From positions 394,001 through 458,000 of the forward strand of contig JAQGDQ010000111.1 of NCBI GenBank assembly GCA_030141605.1: a stretch of DNA of 64,000 nucleotides, written 5' to 3'. Source of the DNA: Tubiluchus corallicola. Lineage: Eukaryota; Priapulida; Priapulimorpha; Priapulimorphida; Tubiluchidae. The position numbers were made by a program, and so were the translations under genes. The notes under the pieces are model-generated. The model worked only from the letters and a program-made list of their open reading frames with translations, searched no databases and was not told where the DNA came from. This document shows positions 22,901 to 33,689 of this stretch, piece by piece (positions within the stretch are counted from its first letter, which is position 1; each line of letters opens with the position of its first letter).

Positions 22901-24206
22901 TTAATCGATAATTTATTCATTCGTTCTTTACTACTTTCTTTCCAATTTCTCTTTTACTTGATCATTCATTCTATCATTCATTTATTCGTTTTAGGTTTTT
23001 ATTCATGCTAACCAAGTGAATACTCAGTCATTAACAAAAGTTAAAAAGTATGTCAACACTCGTAATAATAACAACTTGCCTTTTTACACTCGTCGCAGCA
23101 TCCGCAGACATCCTTGCCTAATCCGTACTTACAGTCAGCCTCAGTTAGTTCGGGGATGTTGAATTCCTTGCAATAATCTGCTGGCGTCTCCCATCTGAAT
23201 CTGTCATAGCAAGGACAGGAAAGAGAATACGTTCTAGAAAGCAAATGAAATGAATGATACAATCATTGTTGCTACGTCACTGTAAGCATCCAGATTCTGC
23301 TGTTTTAACATCAACTGCTGATTGAAGCAGCAGCAGCAGCGGAAGAAACACCAACGCCAACACCAACACCAGCACCAACATCAATACCAATACCAACACC
23401 AACACCAACAAATACAGCAATAGCAAGCTGAGTGGTTTAAGAGATTGGATAATAGCATAAGGTTAATAGGATAATAGTATATCTTATACTAATTGCTTAA
23501 AGGAAAACAGGGTGATTTTTCAAATACTCATTTTCAAGTATGGTAAAAAGTATACATTTTAATGCAATTAATACTGCAAACGCGTTTCTGATAATTAAAT
23601 TATAGATTATAAAATCTTAATTAATGGTGGGCGAGCCCAATTAATGATGACATCACAAACTAACATAATTTCCAACAGCAAAAATATTCCACGAGCGTGT
23701 TACTCGTGTTTGCGAAAGCGAAAATTGAAGTACAGTGCAACTGTAAGATATTCAGTGCATTGTACTAAAACTAGGCAAGCTTTAAGATAAAAATTCAAAT
23801 TTCAAATATACTGCTGTGCTCACACATGAGATGTCGAACGTGTGTAGTTCGTCACAAACTAGCACATCTCAACTGAGAGGTACAGCACCTGTTTTTGTGC
23901 AATGGTCATTTGTTTGTTCATTCGTTCGTAAATTTTCATTCATTCAATCATTAATTCTATCATTTATTTATTTCTTACGTATTTGTTCATTCGTTTATAC
24001 AAACCATTCGTTAATTCATTCATTTGTTTTTTATTACTTTCTTTCTCATTTTTTCTTTTATCCAAATTATTCACTCAATAATTCATTTGTTCCTTTTAAC
24101 TTTTTATTCATTCAATGAATTTCATTCACATAATAATACAATAGAGTAACAGTACTTACTGTGCTATCAAGCCCACTCCAACGACTACAAGAAGAAGTCC
24201 CTTCAT
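19920..24206 (-). CDS. Secreted single-IGFBP-domain protein (three exons)
   Basis: Predicted 126-residue secreted protein. Exons on the minus strand: 24160-24206 (signal peptide MKGLLLVVVGVGLIA), 23080-23233 and 19920-20099. All junctions keep frame. Exon 2 starts after CTTTCTAG. It ends AAAAAG followed by GCAAGT, a classic GC-AG donor. Exon 3 starts after TTATAG. Joining exons 2 and 3 rebuilds the IGFBP N-terminal signature CGCCDECKKGPGESCGGPWG, then CGNGLEC and a final C. The basic KKKK and a Tyr/Ala-rich end follow. This is the architecture of single insulin-like growth factor binding domain (SIBD) proteins, which are secreted and in some invertebrates linked to growth or immunity; ligand binding is not shown here. 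The introns hold a TTAA-ended repeat, microsatellites and a retrotransposon fragment. Confidence 0.88.
20383..21330 (-). mobile_element. Non-LTR retrotransposon fragment (reverse transcriptase C-terminal part)
   Basis: Two broken frames on the minus strand (about 21303-20995 and 20969-20685) encode the region after the reverse transcriptase catalytic core: KYLGVILVNKMTCKQHI, then YPYLCYGLLSYGSAF and LQSLQNKRIRTIYKLPQ. These are typical of CR1/jockey-like elements. Stops and a frameshift near 21295 show it is dead. The 3' end carries a TTGAATTG tail at 20380-20395. It lies in intron 2 of the IGFBP-domain gene. Confidence 0.8.
22905..23015. repeat. Degenerate TTCA/ATTC microsatellite
   Basis: Imperfect runs of CATTCATT and TTCGTTCT in the IGFBP intron 2, similar to 23910-24125. 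Confidence 0.7.
23315..23440. repeat. CAG run and (CCAACA)n microsatellite
   Basis: A short CAG run is followed by about 12 imperfect copies of ACCAAC/ACCAACACC. It lies in intron 1 of the IGFBP-domain gene. Confidence 0.85.
23497..23909 (+). mobile_element. TTAA-ended repeat, copy 1 (truncated)
   Basis: Starts TTAAAGGAAAACAGGGTGATTTTTCA and matches the repeats at 35643-36245 and 38144-38594 over about 400 bp (shared GATGACATCACAAACTAACA and GAGCGTGTT blocks). The 3' end is missing. It lies in intron 1 of the IGFBP-domain gene. Confidence 0.75.
23910..24125. repeat. Degenerate TTCATTCG-type microsatellite
   Basis: A long stretch of imperfect ATTC/GTTC tetranucleotides directly after the truncated TTAA-ended repeat. 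Confidence 0.75.
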
Positions 24207-24292
24207 TTTTCACTTGATTAGGAGAGAGCAAGGCTTTGACGACTCTTTCAGAAAGAAATCTTTGAGAACAAACTGGATGTGCCGCACATCCA

Positions 24293-24300
24293 CTTTTATA
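24293..24300 (-). promoter_or_regulatory. TATA box of the IGFBP-domain gene
   Basis: TATAAAAG on the minus strand, 87 nt upstream of the ATG at 24206, which fits transcription starting near 24270. A second GTATAAAAGC lies at 24331-24340. The closer one is the better candidate. Confidence 0.6.
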
Positions 24301-24564
24301 TTGTACTCAGCAAAGTGGCCCTTATCAGTGGCTTTTATACTTTACAAAATGGTGGCAGTGCTTTTAACTAATTTGTTTGTAATGTGGGCACTTTGACGAC
24401 TCTAAAATCCAGGTCACAAGTATAAAATCTGTTGGCGCATTCAAATGTCGTTTTCACAATTTCGATCCTGTTAGCCAATGATGCGGGTTGACGTGTGTAA
24501 CATGTGGTTAAACACTTAGGTTAATTTTAGCCAGTATCATGGTGACTCTTTTTGTTGCTCAAAT

Positions 24565-24695
24565 GTGAGCGTGTGTGTGTGTGTGTGTGTGTGTGATGGT
24601 GTATGTGCGTGCGCGTGCGCATTTGTGTGTATGTGTGTGTGTGAGGGTGGGCGTGTGCGTGTGTGTTTGTGTATGTGTGCTCATTTGTCTTGGGT
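24565..24695. repeat. (GT)n-rich microsatellite
   Basis: Alternating GT with GC and GA interruptions on the plus strand over about 130 bases. Confidence 0.9.
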
Positions 24696-24750
24696 GTGAT
24701 TATTTCTTTCTTGTATTTAACTGTAAACAAATAAATGATTAAAAGTACGA

Positions 24751-24834
24751 ATCCATGTTCGCGTAATGCGTGATACGTACTCACACGAACGTGACGGCTA
24801 TCGTCTGAAGATGCATCACGCATTACGCGCACAT
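24751..24834. repeat. Short inverted repeat (hairpin)
   Basis: Arm CGCGTAATGCGTGAT near 24759-24773 is matched by ATCACGCATTACGCG near 24814-24828, with extra CCATG/CATGG outer pairing. The loop of about 40 bases contains further CGTACTCAC/CGTGACGG imperfect pairing. No target duplication was identified. Confidence 0.7.
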
Positions 24835-24979
24835 GGAGCTGTAGCTTAAGTCACAAAAATATCTGCACGTTAAAGTGGTCGTCAGCAGTTACAGTTTTTG
24901 TGCTGGTAGTTTTAAGTTTCATGTCAGGGAATCATCCGCCACAGCATCGTAACTATTAGCCAATTAGCAATAACACATG

Positions 24980-25607
24980 CAGTAGCGTGCAGAGGGTGGA
25001 TGGACCTGGGCATCCATGTCTGGAGGGCATCCAAGCAGAGTGAAATAAAAATTTGGTTTTAGAAATTTGAAATTGTCTCTGTTAACTTCGTTGTGCAAGC
25101 GCCGTACAGTCCCACTAGCTGGTGTGAATGTGGATCCGTGTTTTGATCCACCGGAGTAGAAAATCTGATACGTCTAAATACTGTGCTTCCGATTAAGACA
25201 CTACAAAGTAGCATAAGTAGATTACTGCTTACAATCGCATTTTTAATCGCAAGTGTGAAAGGTCATTTTCAAAACTGAAATGAATAAAAACACATCTGAG
25301 GACTTCCACATCACAAGAGCGACTGAACAACACTTTAATCAGCATTGAAAAAGAATTCCTCACAGTCGATGTAAAAAATGAAGTACTTCAAGTATTTTCT
25401 GGCAGGAAATCTCGTTTGGGGAATCGAACTTAATAAGCGGAGTCGATTTATATTTAATTTGAATAAAGTCATCTGTTTCTACGCATTTAAAATGTCTTCC
25501 TTTCTCACATTTCTCAGTACTAGGCCCTAAAGGCCCCCTACTTGAGTGTTAAGGGCATGCAATAAAAGAATTGGACCTGGGCATCACCGAACCTCTGCAC
25601 GCTACTG
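24980..25607. mobile_element. hAT element, copy D, with transposase remnant
   Basis: The ends are CAGTAGCGTGCAGAGG (left) and the same bases at the right when reverse-complemented. The 8-bp flanks AACACATG and AACATATT agree at six of eight positions, so the target duplication is decayed. The inside carries a recognisable C-terminal hAT motif at 25250-25370. It is 628 bp and non-autonomous. Confidence 0.85.
25250..25370 (+). pseudogene. hAT transposase dimerisation-region relic
   Basis: One frame reads CERSFSKLK, a TGA stop, IKTHLRTST, then SQERLNNTLISIE. This is the classic hAT C-terminal block (ERSFSxLKxIKTxLRSxxxxxRLxxL). The TGA and the missing upstream region make it a relic inside hAT copy D. 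Confidence 0.85.
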
Positions 25608-26164
25608 AACATATTAAGAACACCTAGCTGCTGTGCTTACCCTGTTACGAGAAGTGCAGAAACTAGTGAAATTAACAGGCTCGATCCTCTTCTCAACGTC
25701 CGAACTTAATCAAACCGAAGTTTTGGTTACGATTTATTTCCTTAAACTGTTCCTGCTGTGCTTTGCAGCACGTCACATCTAGTAATTTGATTCTCTACAG
25801 AAAAATACTAAAAAACGAGAAGTTATGGAATTTCGAATAGGCGCCTACACCTACTGATGAGCGTTATATAATAGTTAAGCTTATGTGGGCACACTTAGTT
25901 GGCAGCATGCAAGCAAGAACTTTGTGGACTGGCTGAAGATAACCTCATAAGGTTCTTATACTTGTATTGTACATAAGAATAGTGCTAAACGTTTTAGAGG
26001 TTCATTTATGCACAGTTATTTTATTATATGATTCCCATATTACCAAATGCAAGTGCCATGTTCATATTCAGGATAGAAACCCAAAATATTCATAGTTAAG
26101 AGCAAATTAGGTGTTTCAGGTTTACAGTATTATCCCACAGGTCATCATTGTAGCTGGTGTCACA

Positions 26165-26342
26165 ACCGAATGTTGGTAAAAATTGCACAGGTAAAAATGG
26201 CATAAATGGAAAAGTAGGTAAAATGCCGCACGAAAAATGGCACAGGAAACATGCCACAGGTAAAATAGCACAGGAAAAATGGCACAAATGGAAAAGTGGG
26301 TAAAAATGGCACGGGAAAAAATGGCACAAACGGAAAAGTTAG
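26165..26342. repeat. Degenerate minisatellite, GGAAAAATGGCACA unit
   Basis: About ten imperfect copies of a 14-20 bp unit (GGTAAAAATGGCACA, GGAAAAATGGCACA, AAATGGAAAAGT) lie about 300 bp downstream of the Toll-like receptor stop codon. Open frames here are artefacts of the repeat. Confidence 0.85.
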
Positions 26343-26646
26343 TTCCATGTTCCATTTCGAGAAAGACTCGCTTGTAAAACTGTGTAACGCTGTCTATAAC
26401 TTTTGCTTATTAATGCGTATAACCATGTAAGCTGACTTGTTATGTAAATGCATAAATTTTCCACTGTCGTACTAAGTGTTGCCATTGTGAATACTTTTTC
26501 ATCATTATTAACGTTACTACCACGTAATGTACAAGTTGTAATGCTGATTTAACATTAGACCAACAAAATATTCTACTGTAGGAGTACTAAAATATCGGAA
26601 ATTCACTTTTCTTTTCTTTTTAAATTTAGTTTAAAATTTGTTCACA

Positions 26647-29371
26647 CTAGACTGATTCAAACTCTTGGTAACTTAAGCAAGAGATTGCTGTGGATGTGGA
26701 AGAGAATGTTGACTTCTCACTAGGTTGCCTAACTTTTACCGGTCCACTGTCCGGTGATGCTGCACTAAATAGATCTGTCACAGTGAACACGCTACATTCT
26801 TTTGTATCATTCTTTTCTAGAGTTTCTTCTGCTTTGTCCACATTTTTATTCCTTTTTGTTTTTGCCGATTTTGCTGTTGCGATAGAGAACTTTCTTCCTA
26901 TCACGTGACAGTTTTTTTCTGTTTCATTCTGCTTGATGTTTTCTGTAATGACATGTTCTTTATTTACCTTTGCACTGGGCAAGGCAGATAAAGGTGTTGG
27001 CAGCGACTTACACAGTTTTTCCCAAAAATTTGGATCTTTAACATGCAAATACGTATACGACTTTAAATAATACTTCATTTCGAGGTCTAATTTTTCTTCT
27101 GGCACCTCTTCACGCACAATGACTAGCAAACGATACAATGGGGTGCCCAAGAGTTTAGTAAACGAGGCTTGGAACTCGAACTTGCACCAGCCGCTGCTCG
27201 CAAATTTCGTTGACAGCACCAAGATGGTAGAGCGGCTTTTTTCAATAGATTCCACAATGTTACTAGAGATGTACTTGCCGGCCATAAAGTCCCGATCATG
27301 AACGCATAGCCGATAGGGTTGCTCCATGTTCTCCAAGTACCTGAGCAGTACACTCTTTACCCATTCGAAATCATCGTGGTGAAAGGCAATGAAAGCATCA
27401 TACTCTTTCTTTTCAAGATCCTCATTTTCAACAGAGGCACTTTTCTTTGGTGCTTTTTTGTGTCTTACAAATAACACCACAACGGCCAGTGGCACGACTA
27501 AAACCATCAACGCAAGATACATAAAGCCATTTCTGTTTTCTCCTCCTATTTCTTGTGGGAACTTACATACAAACATTTCTGATGGAAGATATGCTATAGG
27601 AGTTGTTCTGTATTCAGCTAACTCGTCAACAAGAGGACCGCTATCACAGAATGTCTCATTGACGAGAGGAATCTGCTCACGATTTTCATAAAACCAGTCT
27701 TTAATCCAAGAATTATTACAGTTACAATTGAGTTTATTTTCTACGAAAGAAAACACTTCAGTGCCCAAGTCTTCCAGGGTTCTGTTTTTTAGAAATTCCT
27801 CGTCAGGCAAGGTCTGAAAACTATTTCTGCTTAGACTTATAATCAAAACTCCCCACGAAAAAATTTCTCGCAAAGATAAACTCTCTTCTGTAAGATCATT
27901 GCAACTTAAATCAATGAAGGCAAGAGGTTTTGTTATATTAAGGAACTGTCTTAGGTCAGCAAGTGAAAACTTTGTAAAAAAGTTGCCAGACAAATCAATA
28001 AAACTCGTAACAAATGGGTCAGTCACATTTGTGGCAAAGAAAGCAATTGCTATTTGTGTCAAATTTACAATTCCTAAATAACTACAGTCTACAAACAAAA
28101 CTCCCTCGGTGGGTACGTAATCAGCTGTGCTGTTTTCTTTAGGAAACAGTTGTAGTTGGCAAGTTGCATTTTGCCTGTTAAAACACTGATTCAACATGCG
28201 TACTTCACTGCGAAATTTATCAAACTTAAACTTGACCTCGTGATAATTCACAAATTCATACTCTGTGTAGAATGGCTCGTAACAATGCACATTATAAAAC
28301 TGTACATATAAGGAGATATTTCGCTGGTTGTTATATGCAGCCACTAGAGGGCCATCATCAGCAACAGTGTCACAACCACAGTAAAATGGATTTAAATCTG
28401 CTATTACATCCAACTGTTCTTTGTTGTCTTTGGCGTAATAGATGTTGGTCATATTCTCCACAAATTCGGCAATGTCTGTTAAGTTATTTCCAGACAAGTG
28501 CAATGTTGTTATGTGTGGTGTATTCTGAAACCATTCAACGTTAACTTGTTGTAGGTAGTTATTGATCAGTTCAAGATGGCGCAGGTTGAGCAAATCCGAG
28601 AAAATGTCGTCGTGGAAACTCTGTGATGTAAGGTCATTTGCACTTAACATTAAGTGTTCTAGTTGAGTGAGGCCTTTGAAAACTCCCGATGGCAAACCTG
28701 CTTCTAAGAAGTTATCTATTAAGTTCAGTTCGACTAAACTTTTTGCAGATGAAGCAAAAAAAGTTTCTGGAATATATGAGAGAAAGTTATCTTGAAGACT
28801 GAGCTTTTCCAAATAAAAAAGCGATTCAAATGCTTGCTGGTCCAAATCGCGAATGCTGTTAGAGGCCATATTAAGGATTTTCAATTGCTCAATGCCCCAG
28901 AACATGTTTCTGGAAATGGAGGAAATGTTGTTGTACTCTAAATTTAACTCAAACAAATTTTGAAATCCACAGAAGGCTCCAGCAACAACTGTGCCAATCT
29001 GAGCATCGACAAGGCTTAGGGTTTTCATTGGTCTAAAATAAGGCTCTTCAGCACAGCCATTCTCTGTCACACCCAAATCTACCAGTACTGGAAGTAAATC
29101 AATTTTGCAGTTACTTATATGAAAACTCGTCAGTAGTTTATAATGCAGAAGTACGCCAGATGGCACTGACATGCGTAATGGCGCTTGGCACGTTATGTTG
29201 ATAAGCGATGCGTCAAAAATGTCTGGCGGTGCTGTCAATAATGTTGCGTGCAAATCAAGAATTAGATCTTCTTCGGCAATTCCTAGAACAAAGAATACAA
29301 TTCTTGTACTATTAATATAACGAATGCTCAATTCGTCAATGGTAAGCAATTTTGTTGGATATTCCAAACAA
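26647..29371 (-). CDS. Toll-like receptor (LRR-TM-TIR), main exon
   Basis: One long exon encodes about 907 residues of a Toll-like receptor. In order (residues counted from the TTG at 29367): leucine-rich repeats from about residue 105 to 305; a cysteine cluster of LRRCT type (CGC near 330); a second cysteine cluster with LRRNT-like cysteines; more LRRs; a second LRRCT (NCNCNNSW near 549); a membrane helix near 612-634; a TIR domain near 654-794 with YDAFIAFH (box 1), DRDFMAGKYI (box 2) and FW (box 3); and a Ser/Thr-rich tail. Two ectodomain cysteine clusters match the multiple-cysteine-cluster class of protostome Toll and cnidarian TLR. TIR domains recruit MyD88-type adaptors at the membrane; ligand unknown. 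No signal peptide is in this exon. It starts after a pyrimidine tract ending TGTTTGTAG, so an upstream exon must supply it. Confidence 0.92.
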
Positions 29372-29727
29372 CTACAAACACGGAAAATAAGGAAGAAAGG
29401 GCAGTAAATAAAGAGAATTACTATGTAATAACAGCCTCGGCAGCAGCAGCAGCAAAAAGCAGCATTAGCCGCAAATGTATAAAACCTGTATAATAGTGGA
29501 TTCTGTGTGGTTTCCGTATGTCCAAATCATTAGTGCTACAGGTAAACCGGCGCACATGAAGCAAAATCTGTCAGCAAAAGCACGTTTGACACAGATTTTT
29601 GCTCGTCTGGTTCGATCAACTTTGTAACAACGCAGACTTTTAATAAACGTGTCGAATTTTCAGTCTCAGTCAAGCTTATCTTGCTCTCCTGTCCAGGTTG
29701 CTAGAAAAATTGTACGAAAATTCAACA

Positions 29728-29778
29728 CGGTAGAATTTCTCGCAAAGATAAACTTCTTTTGTAAGATCATTGTATTTG
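29728..29778 (-). pseudogene. Short duplicated scrap of the Toll-like receptor
   Basis: About 50 bp nearly repeat the receptor's LRR coding segment at 27855-27903 (shared AATGATCTTACA, then GTTTATCTTTGCGAGAAATT on the minus strand). One base is missing, so the frame is broken. It lies 350 bp upstream of the main exon, and I see no longer alignment around it. Confidence 0.6.
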
Positions 29779-29970
29779 CATCATTGTATCATAATGTTTG
29801 ATTTAGACTAGAGCCTGAATTTTGTGGTAAATTTTTGTCAGTATTTTTGAACTGTGTTGTTATTTGTTGTTAATATCACAAATTTATTTTTTCTAACTCC
29901 GTGCCAATTTTTGTAATGTTCTTGGTGGATTATAACATTATTATTGCCAATAAAATACTATTATATGATC

Positions 29971-30020
29971 TTGGTTTGATCTAGCTTTGCTTTAGGCTAA
30001 ATCAAAGCTAGATCAAACCA
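29971..30020. repeat. Perfect hairpin with 17-bp stem
   Basis: GGTTTGATCTAGCTTTG and its exact reverse complement are separated by a 13-base loop. It is followed by further degenerate AGATCGAACCA-type copies up to about 30060. Confidence 0.85.
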
Positions 30021-30788
30021 TAATCAGATCAAGACAGATCGAACCAAGCCAGATCGAAATTAAATAAAATTTATCTAATCTTATTTTTTGCCTTGTTTTA
30101 AACCATTTAAAGAGCAATCGCTTTGTTGCCCGTCATCATTATATTACCATGCCACAGATTGCTTCACACAAAAGCTATGTGGAGACAAATCTTGTCTGAG
30201 ACGAGTGCTAAATACTACTACCAAATATTAATGGTTTAAAAGCAAATGAAACTAAAAATACGCTGAGATAATATAATCGCCGAAATGATGTTTTGTAACA
30301 GCAACTGTTAATCACAAGTGTCACTTGCCGACCCGGTAATGCATGCTATCATTTTTTGCGTAATCAGGGAAATTGTGTTCTAAAATCGCTAATTAGCGTG
30401 AAACAATATTTAACCTTGGTTATGCTGTTAGCATTATTGGTAGTTTCTATAAACACTCAAACAAGTGAAATAGACCTTTAGGTAAATTGGACAAAACCGA
30501 TGATTTGGACTATTTTGCATTCTCTACGTACTGCACTGCTCAAATAGTAATATTTAAATCCAATCACAAAATTTATTGTGTTGTGTTGCATTATAATTAT
30601 GTATAGACCAAATTAAGGTTTAAGCCTGATTGCAAATCATTGGGCTTTTAACATTGATTTTACATATTTGAAGCTGCCAGTTTGTTGGTTGTACTCTAAA
30701 TATTAAATGTAAAAGCTGATGGATAGCATTCCAGGTGAAATCCAATTCTATTTAAATAGCATAAGAGATATCTGTATTATACCTGATA

Positions 30789-30942
30789 TCAGAGTTTCGA
30801 AACCGAATTCTCCGTCATCTAGGTTTACTCGATTCCATTTTATGTCGGCCAGGAGCAAATCAGACTGCCTAGTACGCTGATTTTCTTCCCTTGCAGCAAA
30901 AACGTAGAACAGGCCAAGAAAGAGGATGAGTATTGGTTTCAT
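30789..30942 (-). CDS. Signal-peptide exon candidate (possible Toll-like receptor exon 1)
   Basis: Begins with a true ATG at 30942 and encodes a strong signal peptide (MKPILILFLGLFYVFAA) and then about 35 hydrophilic residues. It ends at the donor-like TCAG followed by GTATAA. It is on the same strand and 1.4 kb upstream of the Toll-like receptor main exon, which lacks a signal peptide. The phases do not fit: this exon ends in phase 1, whereas the receptor exon needs phase 2. A small unseen exon, a sequence error, or a separate small gene could explain this. Confidence 0.45.
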
Positions 30943-31689
30943 TATAATATTCCGTCGCTGTTATCGCCAACTTTTCTGATCTGGAAATTTCCAAATTATT
31001 AAAATGAATAATGTGAACTAAGTTTCTTTGCTTACCCGTGATTAGGCACACATGGGCAGCCTTGAATAATGCAACTGTAATCTTAACTTGTCTACGTTAT
31101 TAGGTTTATCTGATAGATATATATAAAGTGTAAATATACCAGACGGTTGACAGGTTTGGTTAGGCCAGCGTGGTACCGGCACATCTACGTTTAATTAATA
31201 ATGGACTATAATAATGGCATTTAATTTAAAACATTAAACTAACCTATGCTTTTTTGTTATTTTGCCATTGATATACATATACATGTGTTTCATACACAAC
31301 TGTATATTGCTTAGGTGCATAGTTAAACAAAGAACAAATAGAACAAGTGAAAAATTTGTCACTTTCAATATATCTGACCAGATTTTATCTGCAAATTACA
31401 TATTCTATACACTACATATCACGAACCAAAGAGTTGGATTATTTGGTATACTTTCCACATTGCATTACTCAAATAATAAAAATGAATTCCCAATAAAATC
31501 CTTTTCGTGTATTTGTATAAACGCGTATTGTGTTTGAGTGTGTACGTAAATATGTGCTGTTTCTGTATGGCTGAGTGTTTTTTCATTTTTTGTAAAGCTT
31601 TATAGTTTTATAGTCTACGAAACAACTTTGAGACAAAATAATTATAACTATGCATAATTATGCATAGGCAGGTCAATGTTTATTAATGC

Positions 31690-31742
31690 ATGACTGTATA
31701 CATATACATATACATATACATACATATATATATATATATTAC
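31690..31742. repeat. (TA)n / TACATA microsatellite
   Basis: Runs of ACATAT followed by TATATA on the plus strand. Confidence 0.9.
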
Positions 31743-31762
31743 AGGATGTATAAGATAACATT

Positions 31763-31862
31763 AAGAAAAAGCAAAATTTAATTTTAATTTTAAAGCGTGA
31801 CGAAACTATCATTTTCTGCTTGTTTCTTTTAAAATTAGAATTAAATTTTGCTTTTTCTTAAC
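31763..31862. repeat. Near-perfect 34-bp inverted repeat (MITE-like)
   Basis: The left arm TTAAGAAAAAGCAAAATTTA continues to about 31796. It is matched on the right by TAAATTTTGCTTTTTCTTAA ending at 31862, with about 30 bases between the arms. The whole unit is about 100 bp. Flanks do not show a clear target duplication. Confidence 0.75.
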
Positions 31863-31975
31863 GTTTGTGCAGTTAGAGCGGAAATTAAATACGCGAGTTA
31901 TTGTTGCTCTTGTTAATATTTAGGAGTTCTGTTATCAATTTACTGTTCGATTATTGCAAACGAAAAGAGCGTTAA

Positions 31976-32128
31976 ATGACGATTTTGGTATACACGGAAC
32001 TTGTGCTCGTTTTATTCACTTTCAGCGGGCCTACTCGAGCGCAGCCATTTCTTGGAAAACATGATTGTTGCACTGAAGAACACGATTTCGATCACGACTG
32101 CACAACAACCTTAAGTGAATGTTGTTAG
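31976..32128 (+). CDS. Candidate small secreted cysteine-rich peptide (50 aa)
   Basis: An open frame of 50 codons with a true ATG. The first 22 residues form a plausible signal peptide: hydrophobic core LVLVLFTF, small residues, then TRA before QP. The remainder, about 28 residues, has the cysteine pattern CC-x9-C-x7-CC and ends directly after the last CC at TAG. Acidic and His residues fill the spaces. Five cysteines is odd for a monomer, so it might dimerise or be a partial exon; the codons around the signal end also contain an AG after a pyrimidine tract (TTCACTTTCAG). I do not recognise the family. It could be a defence peptide, hormone or similar secreted factor, or a chance ORF. Confidence 0.35.
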   Translation: MTILVYTELVLVLFTFSGPTRAQPFLGKHDCCTEEHDFDHDCTTTLSECC

Positions 32129-32329
32129 TAACGCTGCACCACTGTCTAGTAGTAAAATTGTTTGCACGGTAAATTCCGGTCGTAATAAAAAACTTTTGTC
32201 TTTGTTTCTAAATAAAATGTTACTTGAAAAGTAATGTCGCTTGATGCGTATACGGTGCAAACCAAGCTTGCATTATGATTGTTTAGTGTGATTTGTCTTC
32301 CTCTAATATAACGGGTAAACAAAATTAAG

Positions 32330-32640
32330 AATGAGAACATTATTTCGAATTGATGAAAAAAGGATAAATGGATAAGTGCACGTGTTATAGAATGAAAGAA
32401 TATACGAATGAGTAAGTGAGTAAATGAACAACTGGATAAATAAATGAACAAATGACTGAATGAGAGAAACTAGCAAATTACTTCTCTGAATAAGAAATTA
32501 AATAAGTAAATGAATGAAAAAATGAATAAATAAACAAATGAATGAATGAATAAATAAATGACGAAACGAATGAGCACGTGAACCACAATCAAAGCAACAA
32601 ACACACAAACAAGAACAAACAAACAGACAGATAGGTAAAA
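32330..32640. repeat. Degenerate ATGAATGA / AAACAAAC repeats
   Basis: Long imperfect runs of AATGAATG, AATAAATG and ACAAACAA on the plus strand; the minus-strand open frames here are repeat artefacts. Confidence 0.75.
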
Positions 32641-33351
32641 TGACAAAATAGACAAATAGGTACTGTAAATGACAAATTCTATTTTGATCTTCAAATTAGG
32701 GATACACGTAATTAAACTTATCGAAAGGCAAATGTTAATAAATAAGTTGGCTTTAAATTTATCTGCTAAAATAAAACTTTATGGCAAAACAATCCTTATA
32801 TCATACAATTGTTAGTTTTATATCGTACATTTACAGGTTGGGCTAATTGCTATGTCATTTTTTACAATACAAGAACCTAGTTCAACCTACCGTCATTCTA
32901 ACATAGTTACTTGAGCACACAAAAAATTAACACCATTAGCAGTCATTGATATTAAGCACTCACTCCATGTTTATTATGAAGAAATGTACTGCTCACTATT
33001 AAATGTTGTATGATGTGAGCTGCTGTGTAACCGCATCCGGGAAGGTAGTGGAAAGTCACACCGCTTCAGTAGCTATTATGTTGAAACAGATGTAGATAAA
33101 TGAGGCTCTTGAAGGTGGTGTACACCAGGTTTATGACTTTTTAAAGTATTCTCTGTAGAGTGGTAAAAATTAGTAAGACTTACTGGTATGCAAAGTATAT
33201 CGTTCGAGTGGAGATTGCCAACAATTGTCATTATTATACATATTTTGAACAGCACTCCATATAGTTGGAATTTATAATTTTGCACAATAACGCTGCTATT
33301 GGACGTTTATTGATCGTTCTGTTGCAATCACGCTTTGGATCAACTAAAGCA

Positions 33352-33354
<3 letters not shown>

Positions 33355-33390
<36 letters not shown>

Positions 33391-33416
33391 TTCAGTCAGT
33401 CAGTCAGTCAGCCAGC

Positions 33417-33471
<55 letters not shown>

Positions 33472-33640
33472 TCAGTGAGTCCGGTCGGTCAGTCAGGCAG
33501 GAAGGCAGGCAGGCAGCAGGCAGGCAGTCAATCAATTAGACAGTTAATCAGACAGTCAGCCTACCAGTCAATAAGTCTGGTAGTCAAGTCAGTCAAATAG
33601 CCAGCAAGTTTGTCAGTCAGTCAATCAGTTTGTCTGTCAG
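33355..33640. repeat. (TA)n then CAGT/CAGG tetranucleotide array
   Basis: A TA run (33355-33387) is followed by CAGTCAGT, then about 14 CAGG units, then degenerate CAGT/CAAT to 33640. It abuts the retrotransposon that follows. Confidence 0.9.
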
Positions 33641-33689
33641 CAGCCACTGGGATAATGAGCCAGTGATGTTTTGGCAGTTGGCACCTGCG

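Noticed and set aside
26096-26355. Three overlapping Cys/Phe-rich frames
   Set aside because: All come from the GGAAAAATGGCACA minisatellite, which has no coding signal.
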